Assembly (NCBI RefSeq): GCF_000297395.2
Contig: NZ_HF570108.1
Span: 3,975,822-4,039,821, forward strand
Length of the DNA: 64,000 nt
Direction: 5' to 3'
DNA from: Micromonospora lupini str. Lupac 08
GTDB taxonomy: Bacteria; Actinomycetota; Actinomycetes; Mycobacteriales; Micromonosporaceae
The first letter of the stretch is position 1; each line of letters starts with the position of its first letter. A program made the position numbers and the translations under genes. A model generated the notes under the pieces. The model worked only from the letters and a program-made list of their open reading frames with translations. It ran no database searches and was not told the origin of the DNA. Below are positions 37,909 to 46,498 of this stretch, one piece after another.

Positions 37909-40547
37909 CGCTGCCCGTTCCGCACCTGGACGACCGTGGGTTCCTCGACCTCGTCACCGAGGCCCGCGAGCGGATCCAGCAGTCCTGCCCCGCGTGGACC
38001 GACCTGTCGGCGCACGACCCGGGCATGGCGCTGGTGGAGGCGTTCGCGCACCTGACCGAGGTGATGATCTACCGGCTGAACCAGTTGCCGGAGAAGGCGT
38101 ACGTCTCGTTTCTGAACCTGCTCGGGGTGGCGCGGCACGCGCCCACCGCGGCCTGGGCGGACGTCGTGTTCACCCGCGCCGGCACCGACCGGGGCACGGT
38201 GCGGATCCCGGCCGGCCTGCGGGTCGCGGCGGCGCGCGGCGCCGATCCGCGACCTGTCGTGTTCGTCACCACCGAACCGGCGGTGCTGGCCGCCGGGGAG
38301 GCGTCGGTGACGGTCCGGATGCACCACTGCGAGCCCGTCGCGGCCGAGCTGCTGGGTGTCGGCACCGGCCAGCCGGGCCAGGTGCTGCGGGCGGCCCGCG
38401 CCCCGCTCGCACACACCGGCGAGCCACTGGACCTGCTGCTGGGGGTGGAGGTGCCGGCCGGCTCGGTGGAGCTGGGGGCGGCGGCCCGCGAGCACGACGG
38501 CCGCACGTTCGAGATCTGGCAGCCGGTGGACAGCTTCGCCGGGCTCGGCCCGCAGGCCAAGGCGTACCTCGTCGACCGCTGCTCGGGCACCGTCACCTTC
38601 GCCCCGGCCCTCGACCTGCGACCGCCCACCGGTCCCGGCGAACCCGCCGCCGCGGGCGGGCCGACGTCGGTGACGGTGACGGCGGTGCCGCCGGCCGGGC
38701 GGCAGGTCCGGCTCTGGTACCGGGCCGGTGGCGGCCCGACGGGCAACGTGGCGGCCGGCACGCTCACCAGCATGCGCGACCCACTGCCCGGGGTACGGGT
38801 CGACAACCCCGCGCCCGCGGCCGGCGGCCGGGAGATGGAGGCGCTGGAATCGGTGCTGCTGCGCGGCCCGTACGAGTTCTTCGCCCAGCAGCGCGCCGTC
38901 ACCGCCCGCGACTTCGAGGTGCTGGCCACCAGCTCCGGCGCGGTGGCGCGGGCCCGCGCGTTCACCCGCTCGGCCGTGTACAGCTTCGCCCGCCCCGGTG
39001 AGGTCGAGGTGGTGCTGGTGCCGTACGTGCCGCCGACGGCCCGCCCGGGTGGCCGACTGCCGGTGGCGGTGCTGCGCGAGCACGAGGTGCCCGAGGCACG
39101 CCACCGCGTCGAGGGGGACCTGGAGCAGCGCCGGATGGTCGGCATCCGCTCCCGCGCCACCTGGGCCCGGTTCAAGGCGGTGTCGGTGCGGGCCCGGGTG
39201 GTGGTGCGCCGCGAGGAGGACGTGGACGCGGTCCGGCGACGCATCCACGACCGGCTGCACCAGACGCTCAGCCCGCTGCCCACCGCGCTCAACCCGACCG
39301 GATGGCCGTTCGGTGAGCCGCTGCGCGCGTCGAACGTGTACCGGTTGTTGGAGCACGCCGAGCCGGGCGTGCGCTACGTCGAGTCGGTGCGGTTCGTGGT
39401 CGACGAGGCGCCCGACGCCGACGTGCGCGCCCTCGCCGTCGACCAGTACCAGCCGCGCACCTGGTACGCCGGGCGCGGCCCGGTGCTGTTCCGCTCCAGC
39501 AACGGCGGCTCCGGCTGGGAGCCGGCCGGCCGGTTCGACGACGAGACGGTGCTGCGGGTGGCGCCCGCTCCCGCGCCGGTGCGACCGGGCATCGTCCCGC
39601 GTCCCGGCTCGGTGGCGGTGGTGACGCTGCGCGCCTCGGGCGGCTCCCGGGTGCACCTGAGCACCGACCTGGGTGAGACGTGGTCGCTGCTGACCGACCT
39701 GGACTCCCGCATCTCGGACGTGGCGTGGCTGGACCGCGACGGCGCCGGCGCGCTGCTGGTGGCGACCGACACCGGGCTGTACGAGGTGTCGCTGCTGCCC
39801 GGTGCGGTGCCGTTGCAGATCCTCGTCGACCCGTCCGACGCCGACCGGGGCTTCTACGCCGTCCGCGCGTTCGTCTCCGAGCGGGGCGCGCCCGGTGTGG
39901 CGGTCGCGGCGCAGGCCAGCTTCGGGGTGTACCTGTCGACGGCCGGCGGCCGGCCGGGCAGCTTCGCGCACGTCGGGCTCTCCAACGTGGACAACCGGGT
40001 CCTCGCCGTGCAGTACGACGGCCCGGCCACCCTGTTGTGGAGCGGCGCCGGCGAACCGGACCCGAAGAAGCCCGGCCAGGGCTGCCACCGCACCCGGCTG
40101 TTCGAGTCCGACGTGCAGTGGCAGACCGTGCAGGCCGGCTGGGTCGGCGGGACCTGCCGGGACCTGACGTTCGCCGGCGGGCTGGCCCTCGCGGCCACGC
40201 AGAGCGGTGGGGTGTTGCGGCTGGACACCCTCGCGGCCCAGCCGCAGTGGCAGTCGGTGTCGGTCAACTGCGGGCTGCCGTTGCGCGACCGGACCCGGTT
40301 CGTGCCTGTGGACGGCGTCGCCGTGAGCGGCCCGGCGACAGTCGGCGCGAGCGGTCCCACGGCAGCGGACCGCCTGGTCCTGGCCTGCGGTGAGCGCGGC
40401 GTGTACCGCAGCGCCGACGCGGTCAACTGGACCGCAAGCGCCAACCAGGCCACCGCCGACGTGGTGACCGTCCCGGACACGTGGCTGCTCTGCTCCGGCG
40501 AGCACGACATCGAGGTGGTGCGCCAGGATGCGACGCTCGGCGATTGA
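37905..40547 (+). CDS. Baseplate J-like protein fused to an Asp-box beta-propeller-like domain
   Basis: 880 aa. Residues 1 to about 490 are a baseplate J/Pvc11-type wedge protein (TDLSAHDPGMALVEAFAHLTEVMIYRL, then RGPYEFFAQQRAVTARDFEVLA and RRRIHDRLHQTLSPL; in parts). Residues about 515-870 carry repeats with Asp-box motifs: SSNGGSGW (about 530) and STDLGETW (about 585) are clear, STAGGRPG and SADAVNW are degenerate. Such motifs mark BNR/sialidase-like or sortilin-like propellers. The domain would be displayed on the baseplate and could bind a target surface (inference). It overlaps the next gene by 20 bases. Confidence 0.88.
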   Translation: MTLPVPHLDDRGFLDLVTEARERIQQSCPAWTDLSAHDPGMALVEAFAHLTEVMIYRLNQLPEKAYVSFLNLLGVARHAPTAAWADVVFTRAGTDRGTVRIPAGLRVAAARGADPRPVVFVTTEPAVLAAGEASVTVRMHHCEPVAAELLGVGTGQPGQVLRAARAPLAHTGEPLDLLLGVEVPAGSVELGAAAREHDGRTFEIWQPVDSFAGLGPQAKAYLVDRCSGTVTFAPALDLRPPTGPGEPAAAGGPTSVTVTAVPPAGRQVRLWYRAGGGPTGNVAAGTLTSMRDPLPGVRVDNPAPAAGGREMEALESVLLRGPYEFFAQQRAVTARDFEVLATSSGAVARARAFTRSAVYSFARPGEVEVVLVPYVPPTARPGGRLPVAVLREHEVPEARHRVEGDLEQRRMVGIRSRATWARFKAVSVRARVVVRREEDVDAVRRRIHDRLHQTLSPLPTALNPTGWPFGEPLRASNVYRLLEHAEPGVRYVESVRFVVDEAPDADVRALAVDQYQPRTWYAGRGPVLFRSSNGGSGWEPAGRFDDETVLRVAPAPAPVRPGIVPRPGSVAVVTLRASGGSRVHLSTDLGETWSLLTDLDSRISDVAWLDRDGAGALLVATDTGLYEVSLLPGAVPLQILVDPSDADRGFYAVRAFVSERGAPGVAVAAQASFGVYLSTAGGRPGSFAHVGLSNVDNRVLAVQYDGPATLLWSGAGEPDPKKPGQGCHRTRLFESDVQWQTVQAGWVGGTCRDLTFAGGLALAATQSGGVLRLDTLAAQPQWQSVSVNCGLPLRDRTRFVPVDGVAVSGPATVGASGPTAADRLVLACGERGVYRSADAVNWTASANQATADVVTVPDTWLLCSGEHDIEVVRQDATLGD

Positions 40548-41085
40548 GCGGCTGCTGCCCGCCGCCTACCAGCGGGCGTGCGTGCCGGGCAGCGTGCTCT
40601 GGGCGCTGCTGGACGTCATGGAGGGGCTGCACGCTCCGGACGAGGCCATCCTCGCCGAGGTGGACGCCCTGTTCGACCCGTACCGGGCGCCCGACCACCT
40701 GGTCGTGCGGCTGACCCGCTGGGTGGCGATGGACCACGTGGTGGCCTCGCCCCGACCGGACGCCCCGCTGCCGCTGCCGGTGGGCCGGCTGCGGGACCTG
40801 GTGGCCAACGCCGCGCTGCTGGCCCGGTGGCGCGGCACCCCGTACGGGCTGCGCCGGGCCCTGGAGCTGGCCACCGGGTTGCCGGGCTTCGTCATCGACG
40901 AACCCGACGAGCGGCCCTTCCACATCGTGGTGCGGGTGCCGGCGGCCGCCGCCGGTCAGCTCGCCGTGATCACCCGCATCGTCGAGGCGGAGAAGCCCGC
41001 GTCGACCACCGCCGAGATCGTCGTCGCCGCTTCACCGCCGGCCACCACGCCGAGCGCGGCACCGACCGCAGAGGAGCCGTCATGA
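40528..41085 (+). CDS. Phage tail protein I-like baseplate protein (Pvc12)
   Basis: 185 aa. IERLLPAAYQRACVPGSVLWALLDVMEG and FDPYRAPDHLVVRLTRWVAMD, then LLARWRGTPYGLRRALELATG, are the landmarks of the tail protein I family, a baseplate wedge component paired with baseplate J. The C-terminal 30 residues are Ala/Pro/Thr-rich. It overlaps the end of the upstream gene by 20 bases and the next gene by ATGA. Confidence 0.9.
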   Translation: MRRSAIERLLPAAYQRACVPGSVLWALLDVMEGLHAPDEAILAEVDALFDPYRAPDHLVVRLTRWVAMDHVVASPRPDAPLPLPVGRLRDLVANAALLARWRGTPYGLRRALELATGLPGFVIDEPDERPFHIVVRVPAAAAGQLAVITRIVEAEKPASTTAEIVVAASPPATTPSAAPTAEEPS

Positions 41086-42014
41086 CCACCGAATGGACAG
41101 TCGTCGCCGCCGCTTCGCAGTTCACCCTGGACGCCGCCAACCACGGCGAGTTGACCTTCACCGTCTCCAATCCGGGGATGGCGCCGGACACCGTGGTCTT
41201 CGACGTGGCCCCCGGCGAGGGCAGCCAGCGGGCCTGGTTCACGGTCACCGAGCCGCAGCGGGTCGTCCCCGGGCAGGGCTCGGTCTCCTTCCTGGTCCGT
41301 CTCGCCGTACCGCCGGGCACCGCGCCGCGCCGCTACGACATGACCGGGTTCGCGTACTCGGCGAACACCGCGCCGGAGGAGAGTTCCCGCTCCAGCGGCC
41401 GGGTGACGTACGAGGTCAAGGCGGTGGCCGCGCCGAAGCGGACGCCCTGGCCGTGGATCGCGGCCGCGGTGGCGCTGGTGCTCGTGGTCGGCGGCGTGGT
41501 CGGCTACCTGCTGACCCGACCCGACGGCACCCCCACGCCCGGCGCGCCACGGGTGGTGACACTGGAGGCGGAGAGCCTGGTCGACGGCGCCCGGATCGAG
41601 TCACCGGCGAAGACCGCCGCGGCGGTCGGGGCGCAACCGAACTGCTGCGACGTGACCTGGTCGGGCGACAAGCAGCTGTTCTTCACGGGCCTGGCGCCCG
41701 GCGACCGGGTGAGTGTCACAGTCGACCTGCCCGCCGACGCCGTCTGGCGGTTCTCCACCAGGCGCACCACGTCGTTCGACTACGCCAACACGATCTGGCA
41801 GGTCGACGGCACGCAGCTCGGCGGCACCTTCTTCGGCTTCACGCCGACGGTGATCCTGCAGGACTTCACCGACGTGGGCACCGTCCGGCTCGGGTCGGGG
41901 CGGCACACGCTCACGCTTGTCGCGGTGGGCAAGACGCAGGGCTTCGACAGGTACTTCGCCGGCGTGGACCAGATCCGCTTCACCGAGGTGACCGGGGCGG
42001 TCGCGCAGCGATGA
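41082..42014 (+). CDS. Single-span membrane protein: Ig-like domain, TM helix, carbohydrate-binding-like domain
   Basis: 310 aa. The N-terminal 110 residues (LDAANHGELTFTVSNPGMAPDTVVFDV, in parts) form an Ig-like/CARDB-type beta domain with no signal peptide. One membrane helix (WPWIAAAVALVLVVGGVVGYLL, about 122-143) follows. The C-terminal domain starts RVVTLEAESLVDGA, where EAES resembles the start of CBM6/CBM35-type modules, and ends YFAGVDQIRFTEV. Orientation would put the Ig-like part in the cytoplasm and the glycan-binding-like part outside. It could anchor the contractile particle to the membrane and wall (inference). It overlaps both neighbours by four bases. Confidence 0.78.
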   Translation: MTTEWTVVAAASQFTLDAANHGELTFTVSNPGMAPDTVVFDVAPGEGSQRAWFTVTEPQRVVPGQGSVSFLVRLAVPPGTAPRRYDMTGFAYSANTAPEESSRSSGRVTYEVKAVAAPKRTPWPWIAAAVALVLVVGGVVGYLLTRPDGTPTPGAPRVVTLEAESLVDGARIESPAKTAAAVGAQPNCCDVTWSGDKQLFFTGLAPGDRVSVTVDLPADAVWRFSTRRTTSFDYANTIWQVDGTQLGGTFFGFTPTVILQDFTDVGTVRLGSGRHTLTLVAVGKTQGFDRYFAGVDQIRFTEVTGAVAQR

Positions 42015-42469
42015 GCGGTCGGCAGAAGGTGCTGCTGGTGACAGTGGCGGCGCTGCTGGTGGCGTTCTTCGTGCTCGCCGTGGGCGTCTCCGGCGGCGAC
42101 CGGGGCCGCGCGGACGATCCGCCGGGGTTCGTCGAGCGGCTGGGCCGGCTCGCCGGTGGGAGCACGAGCGTCGACCCGGCGACCGTGCAGGCCGACTGCG
42201 ACCGCACCGGTGACGTGCTCAGCTTCGTCGGCGGCTGCGCGGTGCGGGTCGCCGACCCGGGCGAGCTGCGGACGCTTGTGCTGCGCAGTGGCCGGCCGTT
42301 CGTGGTGCGCGCTCCGGCGCCCCGCGACGCCGACCTCACCGTGCGCTCCGAGGTCGAGCCGGACGACGGCGGCGAGGCGGTCGCCCGGATCGCCGTCGAC
42401 AGTGCGGTCACCGTGCTGCTGAGCTGCCCGGGAGGTGTCGGATGCACGGTCACCGTCGCCGCCGACTGA
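42011..42469 (+). CDS. Small single-span membrane protein of the contractile operon
   Basis: 152 aa. One N-terminal membrane segment (VLLVTVAALLVAFFVLAVGV, residues 7-26), then an extracellular part with CDRTGDVLSFVGGCAVRV and a closing VTVLLSCPGGVGCTVTVAAD. Four Cys residues could form two disulfides. The beta-rich text suggests another Ig-like fold. Family unknown. It overlaps the preceding gene by ATGA, so it is translationally coupled to the membrane-spanning glycan-binding-like protein and may pair with it. Confidence 0.7.
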   Translation: MSGRQKVLLVTVAALLVAFFVLAVGVSGGDRGRADDPPGFVERLGRLAGGSTSVDPATVQADCDRTGDVLSFVGGCAVRVADPGELRTLVLRSGRPFVVRAPAPRDADLTVRSEVEPDDGGEAVARIAVDSAVTVLLSCPGGVGCTVTVAAD

Positions 42470-42526
42470 CCACGCCGCCGGCGGGTCGCGCGCCCGCCTC
42501 CCGAGACGACCGCGAGGAGACCCGAC

Positions 42527-43279
42527 ATGGGTGACCTGCGCAAGCCCTTCCTGCTGCTCGCGCTTGTCGCGGTCACGCTTGTGGTCCTCATCGAGGTCGG
42601 CTCGTCGCTGCTCACCGGGGGCGGGGACGCCACCGGCGCGCTGCTCGCCAATGCGGCGGACCTCGGCGTGGAGGTGGACGGCGGCGGAATCAGCGAACCC
42701 TCCGGACGGGGCACGAGCTACCTGGCCCTGATCGACGTGGTGGCGCTGTGGACCACCGGCCTGTTCTGCCTGAGCCTGGTCGTGCCCGAGCGGGTGCAGG
42801 GCCGGATCCAGGGCGTGGCGACGCTGATCTTCTCGATCCTGCTCATCCTGGGCTCGCTCGTGCTCCTGATCATCGCCTTCGTGGAGCTGACCATCATGGT
42901 GTCGCTGTTCCTGGCGGTGCCGTTCGGCACCCTGGCGTACCTGGCGTTGTGGGGCTTCTTCCCGGTGGGCGAGGCGAGCCTGCTGCTGGGCCTGGCGCTG
43001 ATGCTGAAGCTGGTCTGGGTGGTGCTGCTGCTGCTCGCCCAGCCACGCTTCGCGCAGAACAAGGGCCTCGTGCTGCTGGCGCTCACCACGCTGCTCTGCA
43101 CCGTCGTGCTGGAGTTCCTGCACCGGCTCGTCCCGGTCATCGTGGTGAGCATCCTCGACGACGTGGGCGCGCTGGTCTTCGCCATCGTGGCCATCATCTG
43201 GGGCCTGGTGCTGCTGATCGGCTCCATCCCCGCCATCGTCAAGTCCGTGCGGGTGACCGCGGCCCTGCCCGCCCGCTGA
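42527..43279 (+). CDS. Polytopic membrane protein of unknown function, contractile operon
   Basis: 250 aa with about eight hydrophobic segments (for example FLLLALVAVTLVVLIEV, VVALWTTGLFCLSLVV, TLIFSILLILGSLVLLIIAF and LVFAIVAIIWGLVLLIGSI) and a short polar loop (GISEPSGRGTSY). No channel or transporter signature is recognised. It begins 57 bases after the previous gene, with a GAGGAG-type site upstream, and is probably co-transcribed. Membrane proteins of this kind are not standard eCIS parts. Confidence 0.7.
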   Translation: MGDLRKPFLLLALVAVTLVVLIEVGSSLLTGGGDATGALLANAADLGVEVDGGGISEPSGRGTSYLALIDVVALWTTGLFCLSLVVPERVQGRIQGVATLIFSILLILGSLVLLIIAFVELTIMVSLFLAVPFGTLAYLALWGFFPVGEASLLLGLALMLKLVWVVLLLLAQPRFAQNKGLVLLALTTLLCTVVLEFLHRLVPVIVVSILDDVGALVFAIVAIIWGLVLLIGSIPAIVKSVRVTAALPAR

Positions 43280-43329
43280 CCTTCGCGGTATCGGCAACGC
43301 GACGGTGAATTGTCTGTGACCCTGACGGC

Positions 43330-45561
43330 GTGGACGGGACGCCGGCGTGCGACGCGGTGGAGCTGCGCGTACACGGCATATCCGGGGTGAGCGCGGAACG
43401 GATCCTCGACCACCCGATGGTGATCCGCGTCGCCGGCGACCGGCACGCGGGCTTCTTCCGACCACGCCCCGGCAGCGGCACCGCCGGCGGAGCCGCCGCC
43501 GGGGTTGCCGTCGAGGCGTACCGCTGGGGGTCGCTGACCGCCGGCGCCGCCGTCCGGACGGCCTCGATGCTGCTGTTGCTGCCGTTCATGCTCAGCAACC
43601 TGGCGATCTGGATGCGGCCACCCGGGCGCGACAGGTGGGGGCTGCTCGGCATGCTGTGCCGTCTGCTCGCCGGCACCCTCACCACCACCTTCGTGTTGGC
43701 GATCGTCGGCGTCTCCCTGGATCTGATCGGCTGGCAGTGCGTCCCGTACCCCGGGTGCCGAGCCGGCCGTCCCTACCTGGCCTGGCTCCACACGCTGCCG
43801 TCCGGCCCGCGGCTGGCCCTGCTGTCGATCGTCCCCCTGGTCGCGCTTCGGGTGGTCTGGGCGATCGGCACCCGGTCCGCGCGGGCGTTCGAGGGTTTCG
43901 GTCCGTCGTCCGCCCAGCACCCCACCGGCGGAACCGACGATCTCGATGACGCGGGTTTCTGGAACGACGAGCAGACGACCGGTTGGCTGCGCCAGATCCA
44001 CGTCGCCCTGGGCGTCGGCACCCTGGACGTCAGCCTGCTCGCGGGCATCTCGCCGGGCGGCCTCGGCGCAACCGGGCACCTCGTGCAGTTCGTCGCAGCC
44101 GTCGGGCTGCTCGTGCTCTGTGTCGTCCTACTCTGCCGGCCCGTGCCCACGAGTACGGCACAGAGCCGGCGTCTGCTGCGGCCGCTGTGGGCGGTCGTCG
44201 TCGCGGTGACCGCGCTGTGCCTCGTCTCGGCAGTCCTCGCCGGCGCGATGCCGTCCGGTTCCGGCAAACTGCCCGGCTACGAGGGCGCCGCCGCAGGGGT
44301 GGTCGCGGCGCAGGGTGTCCTGCTCATCGTCCTGACGGCCGTCACGTACGCCCGCCAGCGCGGCTCGTCGCCCGGCGACCACCGCCCCTTCCTCCACGGG
44401 CTCGGCACCCCGATCGTGGCAGCGGCGGCGGTGTGCGTCGGCGCGGCCTTCACCGCCAGCCTGGTCTACCGGACGGCCGACACCCTCGACCACGGTGACA
44501 TTCCCGACCCGATCCGACCCAACGCGGCAATCGTCGGCCCGCTGGAGCCGCCGGTCGCCTACTGGTGGGCGGCGCTCGCCGGACTCGCCGCGCTGCTGAT
44601 CGGCGCGGCGGCCGCCTCGGCAACGCTCCTGCTGAGCCGTCGGCGGCGGCGCGGGCTGGCCGCGAACATCATCGAACGGGACTATCCGAACGCGTCGCCG
44701 GAGGACGCCCACCGGCTGCGGCTGGTCCGGGAGACCATCGCGCGGTCCCGCGTCACCGAGGAACTGGGACCGGTGCTTGTCGCGTTCCTGGTGATCGCGT
44801 CGCTCGGCCTGGCCACCGTCGCCCTCGACGTGATCGGGATCGGTCCCACCCAACTCGCCGCCCGCCTCGGCGGAGGGGGTGGTGCCGCGGGGCTGCTCGT
44901 GGCGTATCTGACCGACGCGGGTGTCTGGGTGATCAGTCTGCTGGTGGTCTGCCTCCTGATCCTCGGTTTTCGCGCGTACCGGTCGTCCCAGACCCGTCGG
45001 CTGGTGGCGGTGCTGTGGGACCTCGGCACCTTCTGGCCGCGTACGGTGCACCCCTTCGCGCCGCCCTGCTACGCCGCCCGCGCCGTCCCGGAGCTGGCGA
45101 AACGGGTCACCGGGCTCGCCAGGCGGGGGCCGGTGATCCTCTCGGGGCACAGCCACGGCTCGGTGCTCGCCGCCGCCACGATCCTGCAGCTACCGCCCGC
45201 AGTGCTGGCCAGGGTCTCGTTGCTGACCTACGGCTCGCCGCTGGGGCGCACGTACGCCCGGCTCTATCCCGCGTACCTGGGACCGCGGACGCTCGGCGAC
45301 CTGGGCGAACGGATCGGGTGGCGGTGGCGCAACCTGTGGCGGGACACCGATCCCATCGGTGGGCCGGTCTTTCCCGCCGACGCACCGCCGCCGCGCGCCG
45401 ACCCGGCGGCCGGCGAGGTCGACATCCGGCTCCGCGATCCCCGAAGCCTGACCATCGACCCGGCGGACACCGTGCCACCCCCGATCGAGCGGCACTGGCC
45501 GTACCACACCCAGGCCGCGTACCAGGTGGCGGTCAGCGAGCTGGCCGACCGGTCCCGCTGA
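43330..45561 (+). CDS. Large polytopic membrane protein with alpha/beta-hydrolase motifs
   Basis: 743 aa, GTG start at 43330, 50 bases after the previous gene. The first residues (VELRVHGISGVSAERIL) contain an HGxSG-like oxyanion segment. A long middle has about nine to ten membrane segments. Residues about 590-640 return to a soluble hydrolase-like part with GPVILSGHSHGSVLAAATI (GHSHG nucleophile elbow) and LTYGSPLGRTYARLYP. The hydrolase fold thus seems split by a membrane domain. Candidate catalytic Ser in GHSHG; His possibly in the closing HWPYHTQ. Function unknown. It may be the last gene of the contractile operon. Its 3' end overlaps the convergent gene by 29 bases. Confidence 0.72.
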   Translation: MDGTPACDAVELRVHGISGVSAERILDHPMVIRVAGDRHAGFFRPRPGSGTAGGAAAGVAVEAYRWGSLTAGAAVRTASMLLLLPFMLSNLAIWMRPPGRDRWGLLGMLCRLLAGTLTTTFVLAIVGVSLDLIGWQCVPYPGCRAGRPYLAWLHTLPSGPRLALLSIVPLVALRVVWAIGTRSARAFEGFGPSSAQHPTGGTDDLDDAGFWNDEQTTGWLRQIHVALGVGTLDVSLLAGISPGGLGATGHLVQFVAAVGLLVLCVVLLCRPVPTSTAQSRRLLRPLWAVVVAVTALCLVSAVLAGAMPSGSGKLPGYEGAAAGVVAAQGVLLIVLTAVTYARQRGSSPGDHRPFLHGLGTPIVAAAAVCVGAAFTASLVYRTADTLDHGDIPDPIRPNAAIVGPLEPPVAYWWAALAGLAALLIGAAAASATLLLSRRRRRGLAANIIERDYPNASPEDAHRLRLVRETIARSRVTEELGPVLVAFLVIASLGLATVALDVIGIGPTQLAARLGGGGGAAGLLVAYLTDAGVWVISLLVVCLLILGFRAYRSSQTRRLVAVLWDLGTFWPRTVHPFAPPCYAARAVPELAKRVTGLARRGPVILSGHSHGSVLAAATILQLPPAVLARVSLLTYGSPLGRTYARLYPAYLGPRTLGDLGERIGWRWRNLWRDTDPIGGPVFPADAPPPRADPAAGEVDIRLRDPRSLTIDPADTVPPPIERHWPYHTQAAYQVAVSELADRSR

Positions 45562-46498
45562 TCAGCGCCCCGGCGGTGGCGACGTCCAGAGCGCCGTCGG
45601 CGACGACCACCCGGTGTCGGCCGTGTCGCGTCTCGCCGGCCCCGACGGTGACCGGTCGCTCGAAGGCGAAGGCCACCCCCACCCCCGGATACATCGCGGT
45701 CCGCGTGAACCATCGGTCGCCGTCACCCAGACCGTCGAAGACCAGGGTGTACGTCCGCCCGTCCGGCCCGGCGCCGACGAGGGCGACCCACGGCTCGGCG
45801 GAGCCGTTGACGGCCTCCTCCCCCGTCGCGGAGGCGCTGAACACCGAGGCGGGAGCGGCCGAGACCGCCCGCCAGAAGAACCCGCCGTAGCCGGCCCCGC
45901 CGGGACGACCGTTGGTGGCCGGACTCCCAAGCCGCACGTCCCGCCCGGCGGGGGCGCTGAGCGTGTAGTCCACCTCCAGCCGCCAGGCCGACAGCTCCCC
46001 GGCCGGCCCCGGCCCGGTCAGGGCGACGGCCGCGAGGTGGCGTCGCTCGGTGAGCAGCACCGCACCGCCCGGGTCACGCCACTCCAACCGGTGGGCCAGT
46101 CGGTCGTCGGCCCGCTGCGACCAGCCGGTGTGCGCGATCCGCCCGTGGTCGTCGCGCCACGTGTAGCCGACGTCGCGCACGTAGGTGCGCCCACCCCAGA
46201 GGTTGGTGCCGTTGACGTCCTGCACGGCGAGCGAGGCGCCGAGATGCCACACGTGGTCGGCGGGGTGCGCGTCGGTGACCACCGTCCCGCCGAGGGTGCG
46301 TACCGGATGCAGGTACGGCCGGGGACCGTGCCGCGCGTCCACCGCCGGGTCCACCACGTACCGGGCCACCTCCGTCCCGCCGACGAGCAGCCGCGCCGGC
46401 GCCTCGGTGGCCGTCGCGACCTGCGCGGGGCCCGCCCTGTCGCTGCCGGGATCGGGGCCCGCCGCGGCACTGCCGGCGGCGGTCGGGCCGGCGCTCAC
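45533..46498 (-). CDS. DUF6807 (PmoA-like) family protein
   Basis: 321 aa. Conserved-looking blocks are YLHPVRTLGGTVVTDAHPADHVWHLG, DVNGTNLWGGRTYV, RIAHTGWSQRADD and TNGRPGGAGYGGFFWRA (here in parts), the pattern of DUF6807 proteins found beside sugar-acid or glycoside catabolic genes. The biochemical role is not established. The GTG at 46498 overlaps the upstream DUF624 stop as GTGA. It is the last gene of the minus-strand uronate-uptake operon and overlaps the convergent gene by 29 bases. Confidence 0.82.
   Translation of the reverse strand: MSAGPTAAGSAAAGPDPGSDRAGPAQVATATEAPARLLVGGTEVARYVVDPAVDARHGPRPYLHPVRTLGGTVVTDAHPADHVWHLGASLAVQDVNGTNLWGGRTYVRDVGYTWRDDHGRIAHTGWSQRADDRLAHRLEWRDPGGAVLLTERRHLAAVALTGPGPAGELSAWRLEVDYTLSAPAGRDVRLGSPATNGRPGGAGYGGFFWRAVSAAPASVFSASATGEEAVNGSAEPWVALVGAGPDGRTYTLVFDGLGDGDRWFTRTAMYPGVGVAFAFERPVTVGAGETRHGRHRVVVADGALDVATAGALISGTGRPAR

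Noticed and set aside
29692..43279. Prophage
   Set aside because: Only tail-type genes are present; there is no capsid, portal, terminase, lysis or integrase gene and no attachment-site duplication seen, so a contractile injection system fits better.
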